A stretch of 64,000 nt of DNA, taken from contig NZ_JPRK01000008.1 in NCBI RefSeq assembly GCF_000832125.1, positions 186,001 through 250,000 on the forward strand. Direction: 5' to 3'. The stretch's first letter is position 1. The number at the start of each line of letters is the position of its first letter. The stretch comes from Flavobacterium hibernum. Its GTDB lineage: Bacteria; Bacteroidota; Bacteroidia; Flavobacteriales; Flavobacteriaceae. The notes beneath the pieces were generated by a model, which saw nothing but the letters and a program-made list of their open reading frames with translations, was not told the origin of the DNA and ran no database searches. Of the stretch, positions 25,464 through 34,311 are shown one piece after another. A program made the position numbers and the translations under genes.

Positions 25464-25952
25464 ATGTTCAAAATAAAAAATACAATCACATTATTCACTC
25501 TTATAGCAACCGTTGCTGTAGCAAGTGCACAAATAAAAGTAGGAGATTCATTTCCGGATGTTCAACTTCAAAACGATAAGAATACCACCGTAAAACTTAA
25601 TTCATTTAAAGGAAAAACTGTTTTAGTAGATTTTTGGGCTTCTTGGTGTGCGCCTTGCCGAATGGCCAATAAAAAATTAGTAAAACTGTACGATCAATAC
25701 AAAGGTCAGAATTTTGAGATTGTTGGAATATCAATCGACAACGACAAAACAAAATGGCTTAAAGCTATTGAGAAAGACAAAATGAAACATCAGCAATTAA
25801 TCGATCCAAAAGGTTTTGATGCTAAAACAGCTGTAACTTTTGGAGTTGATGCCTTGCCTTCGACTTTTCTTTTTGATGCATCAGGAAAACTGATTGCCAT
25901 AAACCCAACTGAAGCTCAAATTACTGCTCAAATCACAAAAAACAAAAAATAA
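25464..25952 (+). CDS. TlpA-family periplasmic thioredoxin
   Basis: A 162-residue exported protein (signal peptide LFTLIATVAVASAQ) with the thioredoxin active site W61-C62-A-P-C65 in ASWCAPCRMANKK. GDSFPDVQLQNDKN and the later VDALPSTFLFDASG with cis-Pro are typical of TlpA/ResA-like reductases. It would keep periplasmic Cys reduced, plausibly those of the neighbouring HMA proteins, whose CxxC sites must be reduced to bind metal. Its stop is one base before the next start. Confidence 0.9.
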   Translation: MFKIKNTITLFTLIATVAVASAQIKVGDSFPDVQLQNDKNTTVKLNSFKGKTVLVDFWASWCAPCRMANKKLVKLYDQYKGQNFEIVGISIDNDKTKWLKAIEKDKMKHQQLIDPKGFDAKTAVTFGVDALPSTFLFDASGKLIAINPTEAQITAQITKNKK

Positions 25953-25953
25953 A

Positions 25954-26481
25954 ATGAAAACTCTAAATATAAAATTCATCGCCGCAGCACTTGTACTATT
26001 ATTAACTGGTGTAAACTCTTATGCGCAAACAACAAAGGTCGAAATAATGGCAACAGGACTAACGTGTTCTATGTGCTCGAATGCCATCAATAAACAATTA
26101 AAATCATATGCTGAAGTAGACAGTATTGGTACAGATTTAAACACTAATACTTTTACGGTTTACTTTAAAAAAGACCAATCATTGCAACCTAAGGTCTTGA
26201 AAAATGCAGTCGAAAAAGCTGGTTTCTTTGTTGGTTCTATGGTTTTAACAACAAAATTTCATACGGATAAAATTGAGGATAATACAACGCTAAAAGTAGA
26301 CGATGCAACGTATAACTTTATCGATATTAAAAACCCTGTCGCACATGCAGAAGCAAAATACAGAATCTTGAATAAAGGTTTTGTAACTCAAAAAGAATAC
26401 AAAAAACTACTAAAATCGTATTCTAAATATCCTACTTACGCGGTAGAAACTGAAAATGAATATTACTTAAAAGCACTATAA
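25954..26481 (+). CDS. second exported HMA-domain protein, with extra C-terminal domain
   Basis: A 175-residue protein: signal peptide ending GVNSYAQ, then an HMA domain with C38-S-M-C41 (ATGLTCSMCSNAINKQL), at the same residues as in the first HMA protein. About 70 residues follow (KFHTDKIEDNTTL onward) that I do not recognise. The start is 1 bp after the TlpA stop and the next gene begins 2 bp after its end, so the three are one transcript. Confidence 0.8.
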   Translation: MKTLNIKFIAAALVLLLTGVNSYAQTTKVEIMATGLTCSMCSNAINKQLKSYAEVDSIGTDLNTNTFTVYFKKDQSLQPKVLKNAVEKAGFFVGSMVLTTKFHTDKIEDNTTLKVDDATYNFIDIKNPVAHAEAKYRILNKGFVTQKEYKKLLKSYSKYPTYAVETENEYYLKAL

Positions 26482-26483
26482 AA

Positions 26484-27290
26484 ATGAAATATCTATCAAT
26501 AATTTTATTATTCTTTTTTTCATACACTATAGATGCACAAGAATTATTTGTAGTAACCGAGCCCGCTAGTAACGTTCCAGCGGGTTCTATTGGAGTTCGT
26601 GTTGGACAATCGCTTATGGATAACAAATTTAAAAGCGGTTCTATGTACAATTTAACACCAGAGGTTACCTGGGGAATCAACAAAAATTTAATGGTTCGTA
26701 CCTCAGCTTTTTTAAGCAATCAGGACAACGGATTAGGGCTTAAAGGTGGTGGCGTTTATGCTAAATATCGTTTCTTTTCTGTAGATGATTTACAGAGTCA
26801 TTTTAGAATGGCGGCTTTTGGACGATACAGTTATAATAACTCATTCTTCAATCAGGAAGCGATCGATTTAGCCAACGGAAATTCGGGTTACGAAGCTGGT
26901 TTAGTGGCAACACAATTAATTCATAAAGTAGCTTTAAGTTCATCTGTAAGTTATGTGCGTGCGCTTAATAATCCTGATTATAGTTTTCCGGATGCTTTGG
27001 GTAAAAATGCTATAAATTATACTTTCTCAGTTGGTAAATTAATGTATCCGAAAAAATATACAAGTTTTAAACAAACCAATATTAATGCCATGTTGGAGTT
27101 TACCGGACAAACGATTACCGAGAACGGAAAATCATATTTAGACGTCGTTCCTTCGATTCAGTTTATCATCAATAGTCAGGCTAGAATTGACCTTGCCTAC
27201 AAAAAAGAATTGTACAGTTCTATGCAACGCGCGGCAACTGATGGTGTTTTCTTAAAACTGGAATATACTTTTTTTAACGTGACGAAATAA
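26484..27290 (+). CDS. outer-membrane beta-barrel-like protein, 268 aa
   Basis: A signal peptide (IILLFFFSYTIDAQ) precedes alternating hydrophobic/polar strands with aromatic ends (VTWGINKNLMVRTSAF, GVYAKYRFF, KLEYTFFNVTK). The protein ends in an aromatic-rich strand, as outer-membrane barrels do. It closes the HMA/TlpA operon, so it may export or take up the metal handled by its neighbours. No family name is certain. Confidence 0.65.
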   Translation: MKYLSIILLFFFSYTIDAQELFVVTEPASNVPAGSIGVRVGQSLMDNKFKSGSMYNLTPEVTWGINKNLMVRTSAFLSNQDNGLGLKGGGVYAKYRFFSVDDLQSHFRMAAFGRYSYNNSFFNQEAIDLANGNSGYEAGLVATQLIHKVALSSSVSYVRALNNPDYSFPDALGKNAINYTFSVGKLMYPKKYTSFKQTNINAMLEFTGQTITENGKSYLDVVPSIQFIINSQARIDLAYKKELYSSMQRAATDGVFLKLEYTFFNVTK

Positions 27291-27337
27291 ATTACTTTTT
27301 AAGGTTTTAATTATTTCACGCAGATTTTATACTAATT

Positions 27338-27467
27338 TTTGTCATCCTGACGAAGGAAGACACGAGCGATCGCGAACTGGCGAAGCAATCTCCACAATAA
27401 ACTTCGACAAAGATTAAACAACTTTGCAGAGTTACTTGCGAAGATTCCTCCTCTGTCGGAATGACAA
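27338..27467. repeat. palindromic element with TTGTCAT ends
   Basis: TTGTCATCCTGACGAAGGA at the left end pairs with TCCTCCTCTGTCGGAATGACAA at the right. Related elements are at 58146 and 60249. The 27291-27691 gap also holds the next palindrome and no gene. Confidence 0.65.
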
Positions 27468-27516
27468 CTGCACGCGAAGATTCCACGAAAAAAACTTTTC
27501 ATATCTGGCTAAATAT

Positions 27517-27599
27517 TGTTTCACGCAGATTTAAAAAAGATTTAAGCAGATTTTAATTTATAAAAAATCTGTTTAAATCTGTAGAATCTGCGTGAAACA
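27517..27599. repeat. palindromic element with TGTTTCACGCAGATT ends
   Basis: TGTTTCACGCAGATT and AATCTGCGTGAAACA are exact inverted ends. The interior repeats AGATTTAA/TTTAAATCT. It belongs to a second scattered palindrome class related to 52944. Confidence 0.65.
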
Positions 27600-27691
27600 A
27601 AAATCCTTTAAATCTGTGGCTGAAAAAACTATTTAGCATACAGAAAAATCACATCATCACCAGAACAAATCGTTCTGAATAAATATATAAT

Positions 27692-29665
27692 ATGAAGAAA
27701 ATCTTTTATTTATTATTTCTGTTCTTTGCTTTTTTTAAAGCCGAAGCGCAGATAATCAATCCGGTAAAATGGGAAGCTTCAATTGAGAAAAAATCCAACT
27801 CAGAGTTTGTTCTTTCCTTTAAAGGAGACATCGAAAAAGACTGGCACGTTTACTCTCAATTTACACCAGAAGATGGTCCGCTTCCTGCCGAATTTCTTTT
27901 TCATGATCACAAAAACAATTATGAACTTGTTGGAAAAGCAACCGAAAGCGAAACAAAACGTGAGTTTAACGACGTTTTTGGTGTCGACGAAATCTTCTTT
28001 ACAGACAAAGTTGTTTTTACGCAATTAATCAAACAGATTAATCCCGAAAAAGAAACGATTCAAGTAGAACTTTCGTATCAGGTTTGCAAAGAAAACTGTA
28101 TTAGCGAAAGCAAATATTTTGAGTTTAATCTTAAAACGCTTAAAGCGAAAGAGATTCAGGCTGCCGATATTTCGAACGAAAAAACAACCAAAAAAGAGAC
28201 AAAAACGATCGTAGAAAAACAACCTGAATCTAAGAAGTCTGATTCTAGTTTATACATGATTTTCTTTATTGCTTTCTTGTCCGGATTTGCGGCATTGCTT
28301 ACGCCTTGCGTGTTCCCGATGATTCCAATGACCGTAAGTTTCTTTACAAAACAAAGTAAAACCAAAGCCAAAGGAATTAAAAATGCAATTATTTATGGTG
28401 TTTCAATCATCTTAATTTATGTATTTCTAGGATCAGTAATTACCTTACTTTTTGGTGCCGATGCCTTAAATGCATTATCTACCAATGTTTGGTTTAATGT
28501 TATTTTCTTTGTTCTATTGGTTGTATTTGCTTTATCATTTTTAGGAGCTTTCGAAATTATGTTGCCAAATTCATGGGCGAATAAAGTAGATCGTCAGGCG
28601 GATAAAGGCGGAATTTTAGGAATCGTATTTATGGCATTGGCGCTTGCAATTGTTTCTTTTTCTTGTACTGGGCCAATTATTGGAACTTTATTGGTTGAAG
28701 CTGCTTCTAAAGGCGGAATTGCTCCTATTGTTGGAATGCTGGGTTTTTCATCTGCATTGGCATTGCCTTTTATGTTGTTTGCCATGTTTCCGGGTTGGTT
28801 AAATACATTGCCAAAATCTGGCGGATGGCTCAATACGGTAAAAGTCTTTTTAGGTTTTCTGGAATTGGCTTTGGCATTCAAATTTTTATCTAATGCTGAT
28901 TTGGTTTTACAATTGCATTGGTTTGAAAGAGAAATATTCTTAGCCATTTGGATTGCTATTTTTGGTACTTTGGCTTTCTACCTATTCGGAAAAATAACAT
29001 TACCGCACGATTCTCCATCGTCATCAATTTCAGTAGGGCGATTGTCTATGGGATTAATTGTATTGGTCTTTACTATTTATCTGATTCCGGGATTATGGGG
29101 CGCACCTCTCAAATTAATTAGTGGCTTCCCTCCTCCTATGACGTATAGTGAATCTCCGTATGGCGTTGGTGGTTCTAACCGCGAAACTGCATCATCCGCG
29201 AAAGCGTTACCAGACGGCGCACATAAAGGTCCGCATGATATTATGGCATTTACAGATTACGAAAAAGGATTGGCTTATGCCAAAAGTGTAAACAAACCTA
29301 TTCTTCTGGATTTTACAGGATTTGCATGCGTTAATTGCCGAAAAATGGAAGATTACGTTTGGTCTGATCCACGCATTTTATCAATCTTAAACAATGAAGT
29401 TGTTTTGATTTCGCTTTATGTTGATGATAAAAGAGAGTTACCTCTTGAAGAACAATATGTCTCCGAAGAAACTGGAAAAAAAATAAAATCGATAGGGAAT
29501 AAATGGAGCGATTTTCAAATTACACGTTATAAAGCAAACGCTCAACCTTATTATATTATCTTAGATACTAACGAGAAAAGCTTGAATAAAGCAACAGGAT
29601 ATACACCCGATATTGCCGAATATGAGCAATGGCTGAAATCTGGTATCGAACAATTTAAAAAATAA
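27692..29665 (+). CDS. dsbD: thiol:disulfide interchange protein DsbD-like (thioredoxin family)
   Basis: A 657-residue membrane protein with three parts: an exported N-terminal DsbD-alpha-like domain (WEASIEKKSNSEFVLSF; Cys in VCKENC), an eight-TM CcdA-like core (FLSGFAALLTPCVFPMIPMTV and VSFSCTGPIIGTLL each with the key Cys) and a C-terminal thioredoxin domain with C545-V-N-C (GFACVNCRKMEDYV). DsbD passes electrons from cytoplasmic thioredoxin across the inner membrane to periplasmic proteins. Here the natural acceptors are the TlpA and HMA proteins upstream. The gene is separate from them by 400 bp of repeats. Confidence 0.9.
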   Translation: MKKIFYLLFLFFAFFKAEAQIINPVKWEASIEKKSNSEFVLSFKGDIEKDWHVYSQFTPEDGPLPAEFLFHDHKNNYELVGKATESETKREFNDVFGVDEIFFTDKVVFTQLIKQINPEKETIQVELSYQVCKENCISESKYFEFNLKTLKAKEIQAADISNEKTTKKETKTIVEKQPESKKSDSSLYMIFFIAFLSGFAALLTPCVFPMIPMTVSFFTKQSKTKAKGIKNAIIYGVSIILIYVFLGSVITLLFGADALNALSTNVWFNVIFFVLLVVFALSFLGAFEIMLPNSWANKVDRQADKGGILGIVFMALALAIVSFSCTGPIIGTLLVEAASKGGIAPIVGMLGFSSALALPFMLFAMFPGWLNTLPKSGGWLNTVKVFLGFLELALAFKFLSNADLVLQLHWFEREIFLAIWIAIFGTLAFYLFGKITLPHDSPSSSISVGRLSMGLIVLVFTIYLIPGLWGAPLKLISGFPPPMTYSESPYGVGGSNRETASSAKALPDGAHKGPHDIMAFTDYEKGLAYAKSVNKPILLDFTGFACVNCRKMEDYVWSDPRILSILNNEVVLISLYVDDKRELPLEEQYVSEETGKKIKSIGNKWSDFQITRYKANAQPYYIILDTNEKSLNKATGYTPDIAEYEQWLKSGIEQFKK

Positions 29666-29668
29666 TAA

Positions 29669-29706
29669 AAACTGCCCGAAGATTAATTTTCGGGCAGTTT
29701 CTTTTT
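29669..29706 (+). terminator. terminator of the dsbD-like gene
   Basis: AAACTGCCCGAA (29669-29680) pairs exactly with TTCGGGCAGTTT (29689-29700), followed by CTTTTT. Confidence 0.85.
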
Positions 29707-29808
29707 ACTATAAATTACAAAAGAAAACAAGTCTTAAACAAAGAATAATACTCTAACTTTGAGTATTACTTTAAAAAAAGAAGTTCAAGTTTTCAGTTTA
29801 AACTACTA

Positions 29809-30660
29809 ATGAAAGATACACAAACCAATCAAAAAGGCTGCGTTATTCAGGAATGCGACACAGATTATATCAATCAAAGTACAGGTTCTCCGATGTATAA
29901 TATCTTTCTTTTGGAAGGAACAGGAAAAGTAAGTGTCGATTTAGTCGAATATGCTTTTGAGGGTAAAATTGTCTTGTTTACAACTCCTTATCAAATTATT
30001 TATTTTGATACTGAACGACCGATTAAAATGAGAAGGCTTCAATTTCATGGTGACTTTTATTGCATCGAATATCATAAAAAAGAAGTGGCTTGCAATGGTC
30101 TTTTGTTTAATAATATCTACCAACAAACTTATATTAATCTTGACAACGAAGATTATATTGAAATGGATTATATACTGAAAAAAATAATTCTCGAACTCGA
30201 AGATTCCAGCAGTTATGCGACCGCAGTTGTTAAAGCTTATTTACAATTGATTCTGGCCTTGTGCAGTAAAATTAAATCGAAAGAAATTAGTATTGCGGAA
30301 GAGAAAACGACGAATCATCCGTTGATGAAGTTTAAAATATTATTGGAAAATAATTTTCATAAAGAAAGACAACCTTCTTTTTATGCAGAACAAATGGGTT
30401 TGTCTCCCAATAATTTTTCGAAGATTTGCAAACAACATTTTTTAAAATCTCCTTCGACTTTAATTCATCAAAGGGTGATTTTGGAATGTAAAAAATTGAT
30501 TCATCTGAGTTACAAAAGCATGAAAGAAATTGCGGCGGAATTAAATTTTGATGATGAGAATTATTTTAGCCGATACTTTAAAAAACATACCGGAATTACG
30601 CCAACTGCTTTTCGGGAAAATGTTGGAATTTCGATTGTGGCAGATTTGTCTAGGGAATAG
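29809..30660 (+). CDS. AraC-family transcriptional regulator
   Basis: A 283-residue protein. The C-terminal 100 residues hold two helix-turn-helix motifs of the AraC type (PSFYAEQMGLSPNNFSKICKQ and MKEIAAELNFDDENYFSRYFKKHTGITPTAFRE). The first 170 residues form a sensor-like beta domain (VIQECDTDYIN, KVSVDLVEYAF, FCIEYHKK region). It lies 62 bp before the RclC-like gene on the same strand and probably controls it. The signal is unknown; a reactive-chlorine or oxidant signal is suggested only by the neighbour. Confidence 0.85.
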   Translation: MKDTQTNQKGCVIQECDTDYINQSTGSPMYNIFLLEGTGKVSVDLVEYAFEGKIVLFTTPYQIIYFDTERPIKMRRLQFHGDFYCIEYHKKEVACNGLLFNNIYQQTYINLDNEDYIEMDYILKKIILELEDSSSYATAVVKAYLQLILALCSKIKSKEISIAEEKTTNHPLMKFKILLENNFHKERQPSFYAEQMGLSPNNFSKICKQHFLKSPSTLIHQRVILECKKLIHLSYKSMKEIAAELNFDDENYFSRYFKKHTGITPTAFRENVGISIVADLSRE

Positions 30661-30722
30661 CCACATTTGTCCATTGCGACCGTAATAGTGTATTCTTAAT
30701 TTTGTATATCAATTTTAAACGT

Positions 30723-31298
30723 ATGAAAATGTTAACAATCTTAGCAAAATTACAAGGTCAATTTTTCAATTTAATGCGAATCGCGATCTTTATCGTTATG
30801 GTTTGGATTGGCGGTCTTAAAGCTTTTCAATATGAAGCAGATGGCATTGTGCCTTTTGTAGCCAATAGCCCTTTGATGAGTTTCTTTTATCATAATCCGA
30901 GTGAATATAAAGATCATAAAAACAAAGAGGGGGAAATGGTTCAAAAAAATATTGAATGGAATACCCAAAACGGAACTTATACTTTTTCGTATGTATTAGG
31001 AACCGTTATTGTTATTATTGGGTTATTGACTTTATTGGGTATTTTTAATAATCGTTTGGGGCTTATTGGTGGCTTACTTACCGCTGGTATGGCAATCGTT
31101 ACGCTTACTTTTTTAATTACAACTCCCGAGGTATGGGTACCCAATCTAGGTGGAGATTTACCAACACCTCAATATGGTTTTCCATATCTTTCTGGTGCAG
31201 GTCGATTGGTTATAAAAGATATTATTATGTTTGCAGGAGGTTTAATTGTAGCTTCTGATTGTGCTAAAAAATTATTGAATGACTCAAAACGTGGATAA
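30723..31298 (+). CDS. DUF417/RclC (YkgB)-like membrane protein
   Basis: About 191 residues with four TM segments (MRIAIFIVMVWIGGLKAFQYEADGIVPFVANSPLMSF is the family opening). The ending FPYLSGAGRLVIKDIIMFAGG is also typical. In E. coli the homologue RclC is part of the RclR-controlled reactive-chlorine response. The start at 30723 is preferred over 30702. The stop overlaps the next gene by 20 bp. Confidence 0.85.
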   Translation: MKMLTILAKLQGQFFNLMRIAIFIVMVWIGGLKAFQYEADGIVPFVANSPLMSFFYHNPSEYKDHKNKEGEMVQKNIEWNTQNGTYTFSYVLGTVIVIIGLLTLLGIFNNRLGLIGGLLTAGMAIVTLTFLITTPEVWVPNLGGDLPTPQYGFPYLSGAGRLVIKDIIMFAGGLIVASDCAKKLLNDSKRG

Positions 31299-32301
31299 AA
31301 CTAAATTAATTCGTTACGGCTTTGCACTTCTTATAATTGTTTTGATGGTTGGCGCATCTGAATGGTTTGGAGAGAAAGAAATTTTGTTTCCAGAGATGGC
31401 TGCATTAGCACTTGGCTTATGGGTTATCGATAAAAAAATATGGACGATTAGCAGACCAATGCTTGTTGTTTTAATGACTTTTTGCGCCTTTTTTGGAATT
31501 TTAATTGTAAGCTACTCTCCGTTTCCTCTTTTAGTAAATATTGCTATTTCGTTTATCTACACTTCCCTTTGCCTTATCGTTACACGAACAACATTAATAC
31601 CAATAACCTCAGCGGCAATGCTGCCTGTTTTATTAGGAACAGATTCTCTAATTTATCCCATTTCTGTTTTTGTCATGAGTGTTTTAGTGGTTTCTGGACA
31701 ATGGCTTTTGGAAAAAAATGCATTGCGTAAACCTATCTCTTTCGACAAAAAAAAGGGATACTACAAACACAATACAAAGCATTGGACTAAATTATTTTTT
31801 TGGTTGCTGGTTATAGCTGCAATTCCAGTTTATACGGGCAAAGTATATTTTATTGTACCTCCGTTAATTGTAATGTTTATAGAATTTAGTTCCTCGTCAT
31901 CAGGGTTTCGTAATCGTCCGTTGCAAGTATATTTTGTAGTGATTACGGCGGCAATTCTAGGAACTTTTACACAATATTATTTGCATAACACATTGGGAAT
32001 TTCTCAAGTATATTCTGTTCTATTGCTGTTTATATGCCTTTTCTTTCTTTTCGAAATTGTTGGAAAACCATTTGCTCCGGCTTGTGCAATTGCGATGGTT
32101 CCTATGATTATTCCGCAACAAAATATATTGTATTATCCTGCTGAAGTGGCAATTGGTGCTGCCGTATTTTTGTTTGTGTCGATGATCTTTTTTCTAAAAT
32201 GCTATCGCTGGAAACGCGAACATCTTATGGTCTGTTTTGTCCCTGATTTTTTAAGAAGCAGAATCGAACGTCCAAACCGAAAAGAGAAAGAAATACTTTA
32301 A
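31279..32301 (+). CDS. polytopic membrane protein, HPP-family-like
   Basis: A 340-residue protein with two sets of membrane segments joined by a loop near residue 155-175 (about 9-10 TM helices). FPEMAALALGLWVID and GKPFAPACAIAMVPMII sit at matching places in the two halves, as in HPP-like internal duplicates. Its start overlaps the RclC-like gene, so they are translationally coupled. The HPP call is tentative; substrate unknown. Confidence 0.5.
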   Translation: MTQNVDKTKLIRYGFALLIIVLMVGASEWFGEKEILFPEMAALALGLWVIDKKIWTISRPMLVVLMTFCAFFGILIVSYSPFPLLVNIAISFIYTSLCLIVTRTTLIPITSAAMLPVLLGTDSLIYPISVFVMSVLVVSGQWLLEKNALRKPISFDKKKGYYKHNTKHWTKLFFWLLVIAAIPVYTGKVYFIVPPLIVMFIEFSSSSSGFRNRPLQVYFVVITAAILGTFTQYYLHNTLGISQVYSVLLLFICLFFLFEIVGKPFAPACAIAMVPMIIPQQNILYYPAEVAIGAAVFLFVSMIFFLKCYRWKREHLMVCFVPDFLRSRIERPNRKEKEIL

Positions 32302-32333
32302 GAAATTAGAAAATTTTAAATCAGGAAAGTACA

Positions 32334-32756
32334 TCACTTTCTATTCTTTAGCCATTCTTCGAGAGGTTCAATAATTGTATTTAAAGTCACCACTAAAAAA
32401 GTACAAATTAAGGTTTCTATAAAATAACCCGAAGCAGCCATACAGCCAATTGCAGCACTACACCATATTGTTGCTGCCGAATTTAACCCATGTACATTTG
32501 GACCTTCTCTAAAAATAACTCCAGCACCCAAAAATCCAACTCCCATAACGACCTGAGCCGTAATACGGGTTACATCAATATTTGGTGTTGCTTCTGCAAC
32601 TTTTATAGACAACAACACAAAAGTTGCTGCTCCAATCGCTACTAGCATATTGGTTTTTAATCCGGTTTCTTTATGATGCCATTGTCTTTCAAAACCAATT
32701 ATTAATCCGGCCAATGTGGCCATTCCAACCCGTACTAAAAATTCTGTTGTACTCAA
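32334..32756 (-). CDS. MgtC/SapB family membrane protein
   Basis: A 140-residue protein with the MgtC core: EFLVRVGMATLAGLIIGFERQWHHKETGLKTNMLVAIGAATFVLLS, then VVMGVGFLGAGVIFREG and GLNSAATIWCSAAIG. Four TM segments. Members respond to Mg limitation or acid, and some inhibit the F-ATPase. There is no C-terminal ACT-like domain. The start codon is a TTG at 32756; the family alignment favours it over an internal ATG at 32720. Convergent with the HPP-like gene. Confidence 0.9.
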   Translation of the reverse strand: MSTTEFLVRVGMATLAGLIIGFERQWHHKETGLKTNMLVAIGAATFVLLSIKVAEATPNIDVTRITAQVVMGVGFLGAGVIFREGPNVHGLNSAATIWCSAAIGCMAASGYFIETLICTFLVVTLNTIIEPLEEWLKNRK

Positions 32757-32898
32757 AATGATTATCTTTTTTTAGTATTAAAAATAGTCTAATTTCTTTA
32801 TCCTATTAAAAGTAAAAATAAACAAAATCATCGCAATCCTAAATAAAATACAATTACTCTAAAGAAATAACTAGCAGCAAATATCCTAAATAAGCTTT

Positions 32899-34005
32899 CT
32901 ATTCTAGCTGATTTAGTAAATACAAATAGGGTGGAAAAGAATGATGAATCATTAAATCCTTGCTATTATTTGGAAATTTTTCATAATAAACAGCATCATT
33001 TGGATTTGGATAAAGAACAATTGTATTTCCTGTACGCACGTAATTATTGCTGTTGTAAAATTGCGGTGCTACAAACTCAGGTAAATAATCATCTTTTACT
33101 TTTTTTGCTATTTCTGTTCCCAGTAATTTTTGATAGGTTTTAACGGTTTTACGTGAAGGATTTGTTAGTTTCCCGTACACCATATTCAAGAACATTCTTT
33201 TAAATAAAGTCTGTTGTTTTATTGTTTCTTCTACTAACGGTATTGGGCTTACTATTGGTAAATCTTCCGGCATTTCGACAGAAAATGGGGTTTGCGGAAC
33301 CCAATCTGCTGCACTTACAACATTATATGCCCAACCGTTTTGAGTTTTACGCTCGTAATCGTACGCGAAATATAAATTCCCTGGTTTTGGCGCAGCACTG
33401 CAATAGGTTTTAAAACGAATATCGGCAGGTAAATCACCACTGCTTTGTAAATTATAAAAGTACGCTGTAAGCAAATAACTGATTCCTCCGCCCTGACTAT
33501 GTCCCATGATAATGAAATTCTTGATTCCGGCTTTGTAACAGGAATCGATTCTTGGGAGCATATCTTTAGAAAGAAAAGCGGTACTTAAAAGATATCCTGT
33601 ATGAACTGCCGCATGATCATTTGTAGATAATTCGTATTTAAAGGTTTCGGTATTGGATACTTTTAATTCTCCTTTTGCAGGCGACATTGCAGCATAAAGA
33701 TTCGCAAGCCAGCTCTCTGGTTTTTCTGTAGTTCCTCTTGTACATATTACTGCTGTGTTACCATCTTTGAGCCATAATTCCCATAAATTATCCAATCCCA
33801 TTGGTTTACTTTTATACAATAATTTTGAATGTTCCGGTAATGGGATTTCTTTTGCTTTCTCTGGCGATTCTGTCGATCTCGTGGCGATATAAATTAGTTC
33901 TTTATATTCAGCTTTATCAAATCCAGGTTTTAAATTTTGTGCTGTAATCTCTAAAAAAGGAATTAAAACAAGAAAAAAAACAGCTATTGATTTTAAACAT
34001 TTCAT
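32899..34005 (-). CDS. secreted class-3-like lipase
   Basis: A 368-residue protein with signal peptide (IAVFFLVLIPFLEITAQ). The nucleophile elbow GHS170QGGG follows FIIMG, as in class 3 lipases, and AVICTRGTTEK near residue 86 forms the oxyanion region. A second region near 225-240 (VVSAADWVPQTPF) has the expected Asp. The His is probably the H in the C-terminal HHSFPPYLY. Substrate class (triacylglycerol, phospholipid) is not clear. No operon partners. Confidence 0.75.
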   Translation of the reverse strand: MKCLKSIAVFFLVLIPFLEITAQNLKPGFDKAEYKELIYIATRSTESPEKAKEIPLPEHSKLLYKSKPMGLDNLWELWLKDGNTAVICTRGTTEKPESWLANLYAAMSPAKGELKVSNTETFKYELSTNDHAAVHTGYLLSTAFLSKDMLPRIDSCYKAGIKNFIIMGHSQGGGISYLLTAYFYNLQSSGDLPADIRFKTYCSAAPKPGNLYFAYDYERKTQNGWAYNVVSAADWVPQTPFSVEMPEDLPIVSPIPLVEETIKQQTLFKRMFLNMVYGKLTNPSRKTVKTYQKLLGTEIAKKVKDDYLPEFVAPQFYNSNNYVRTGNTIVLYPNPNDAVYYEKFPNNSKDLMIHHSFPPYLYLLNQLE

Positions 34006-34223
34006 AAGTACAAAGTATTAATTACTATTAGGATCAACTCCCTTCAAAATCCAAAATTTATCTTACAATAAATATACTCAATATTTTAAGCATTGTTGTT
34101 ATTCTAAAAAATAAATTAAAGGAGAATTAATAAATCTGATAATTGAAAATAACTTTTCCTTTTAAAATACAAGCCGTAAATCAGCGCCTTTAGGAATTTT
34201 AAAAAATACTGTAAATCAAATAT

Positions 34224-34257
34224 TTGCAACTATTTTATTTATTTTTTCGTAAATTTG
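34224..34257 (+). promoter_or_regulatory. candidate promoter of the GH130 gene
   Basis: TTG at 34224-34226 and TAAATTTG at 34250-34257 with a 23-bp spacer lie within the flavobacterial range. It is about 55 bp before the start codon. The rest of the 34006-34311 gap shows nothing else. Confidence 0.5.
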
Positions 34258-34311
34258 AGAGAGTAGCTTCATCAAAAGTTCCACATTTTACGCTAATTAA
34301 AAGATAAAACT

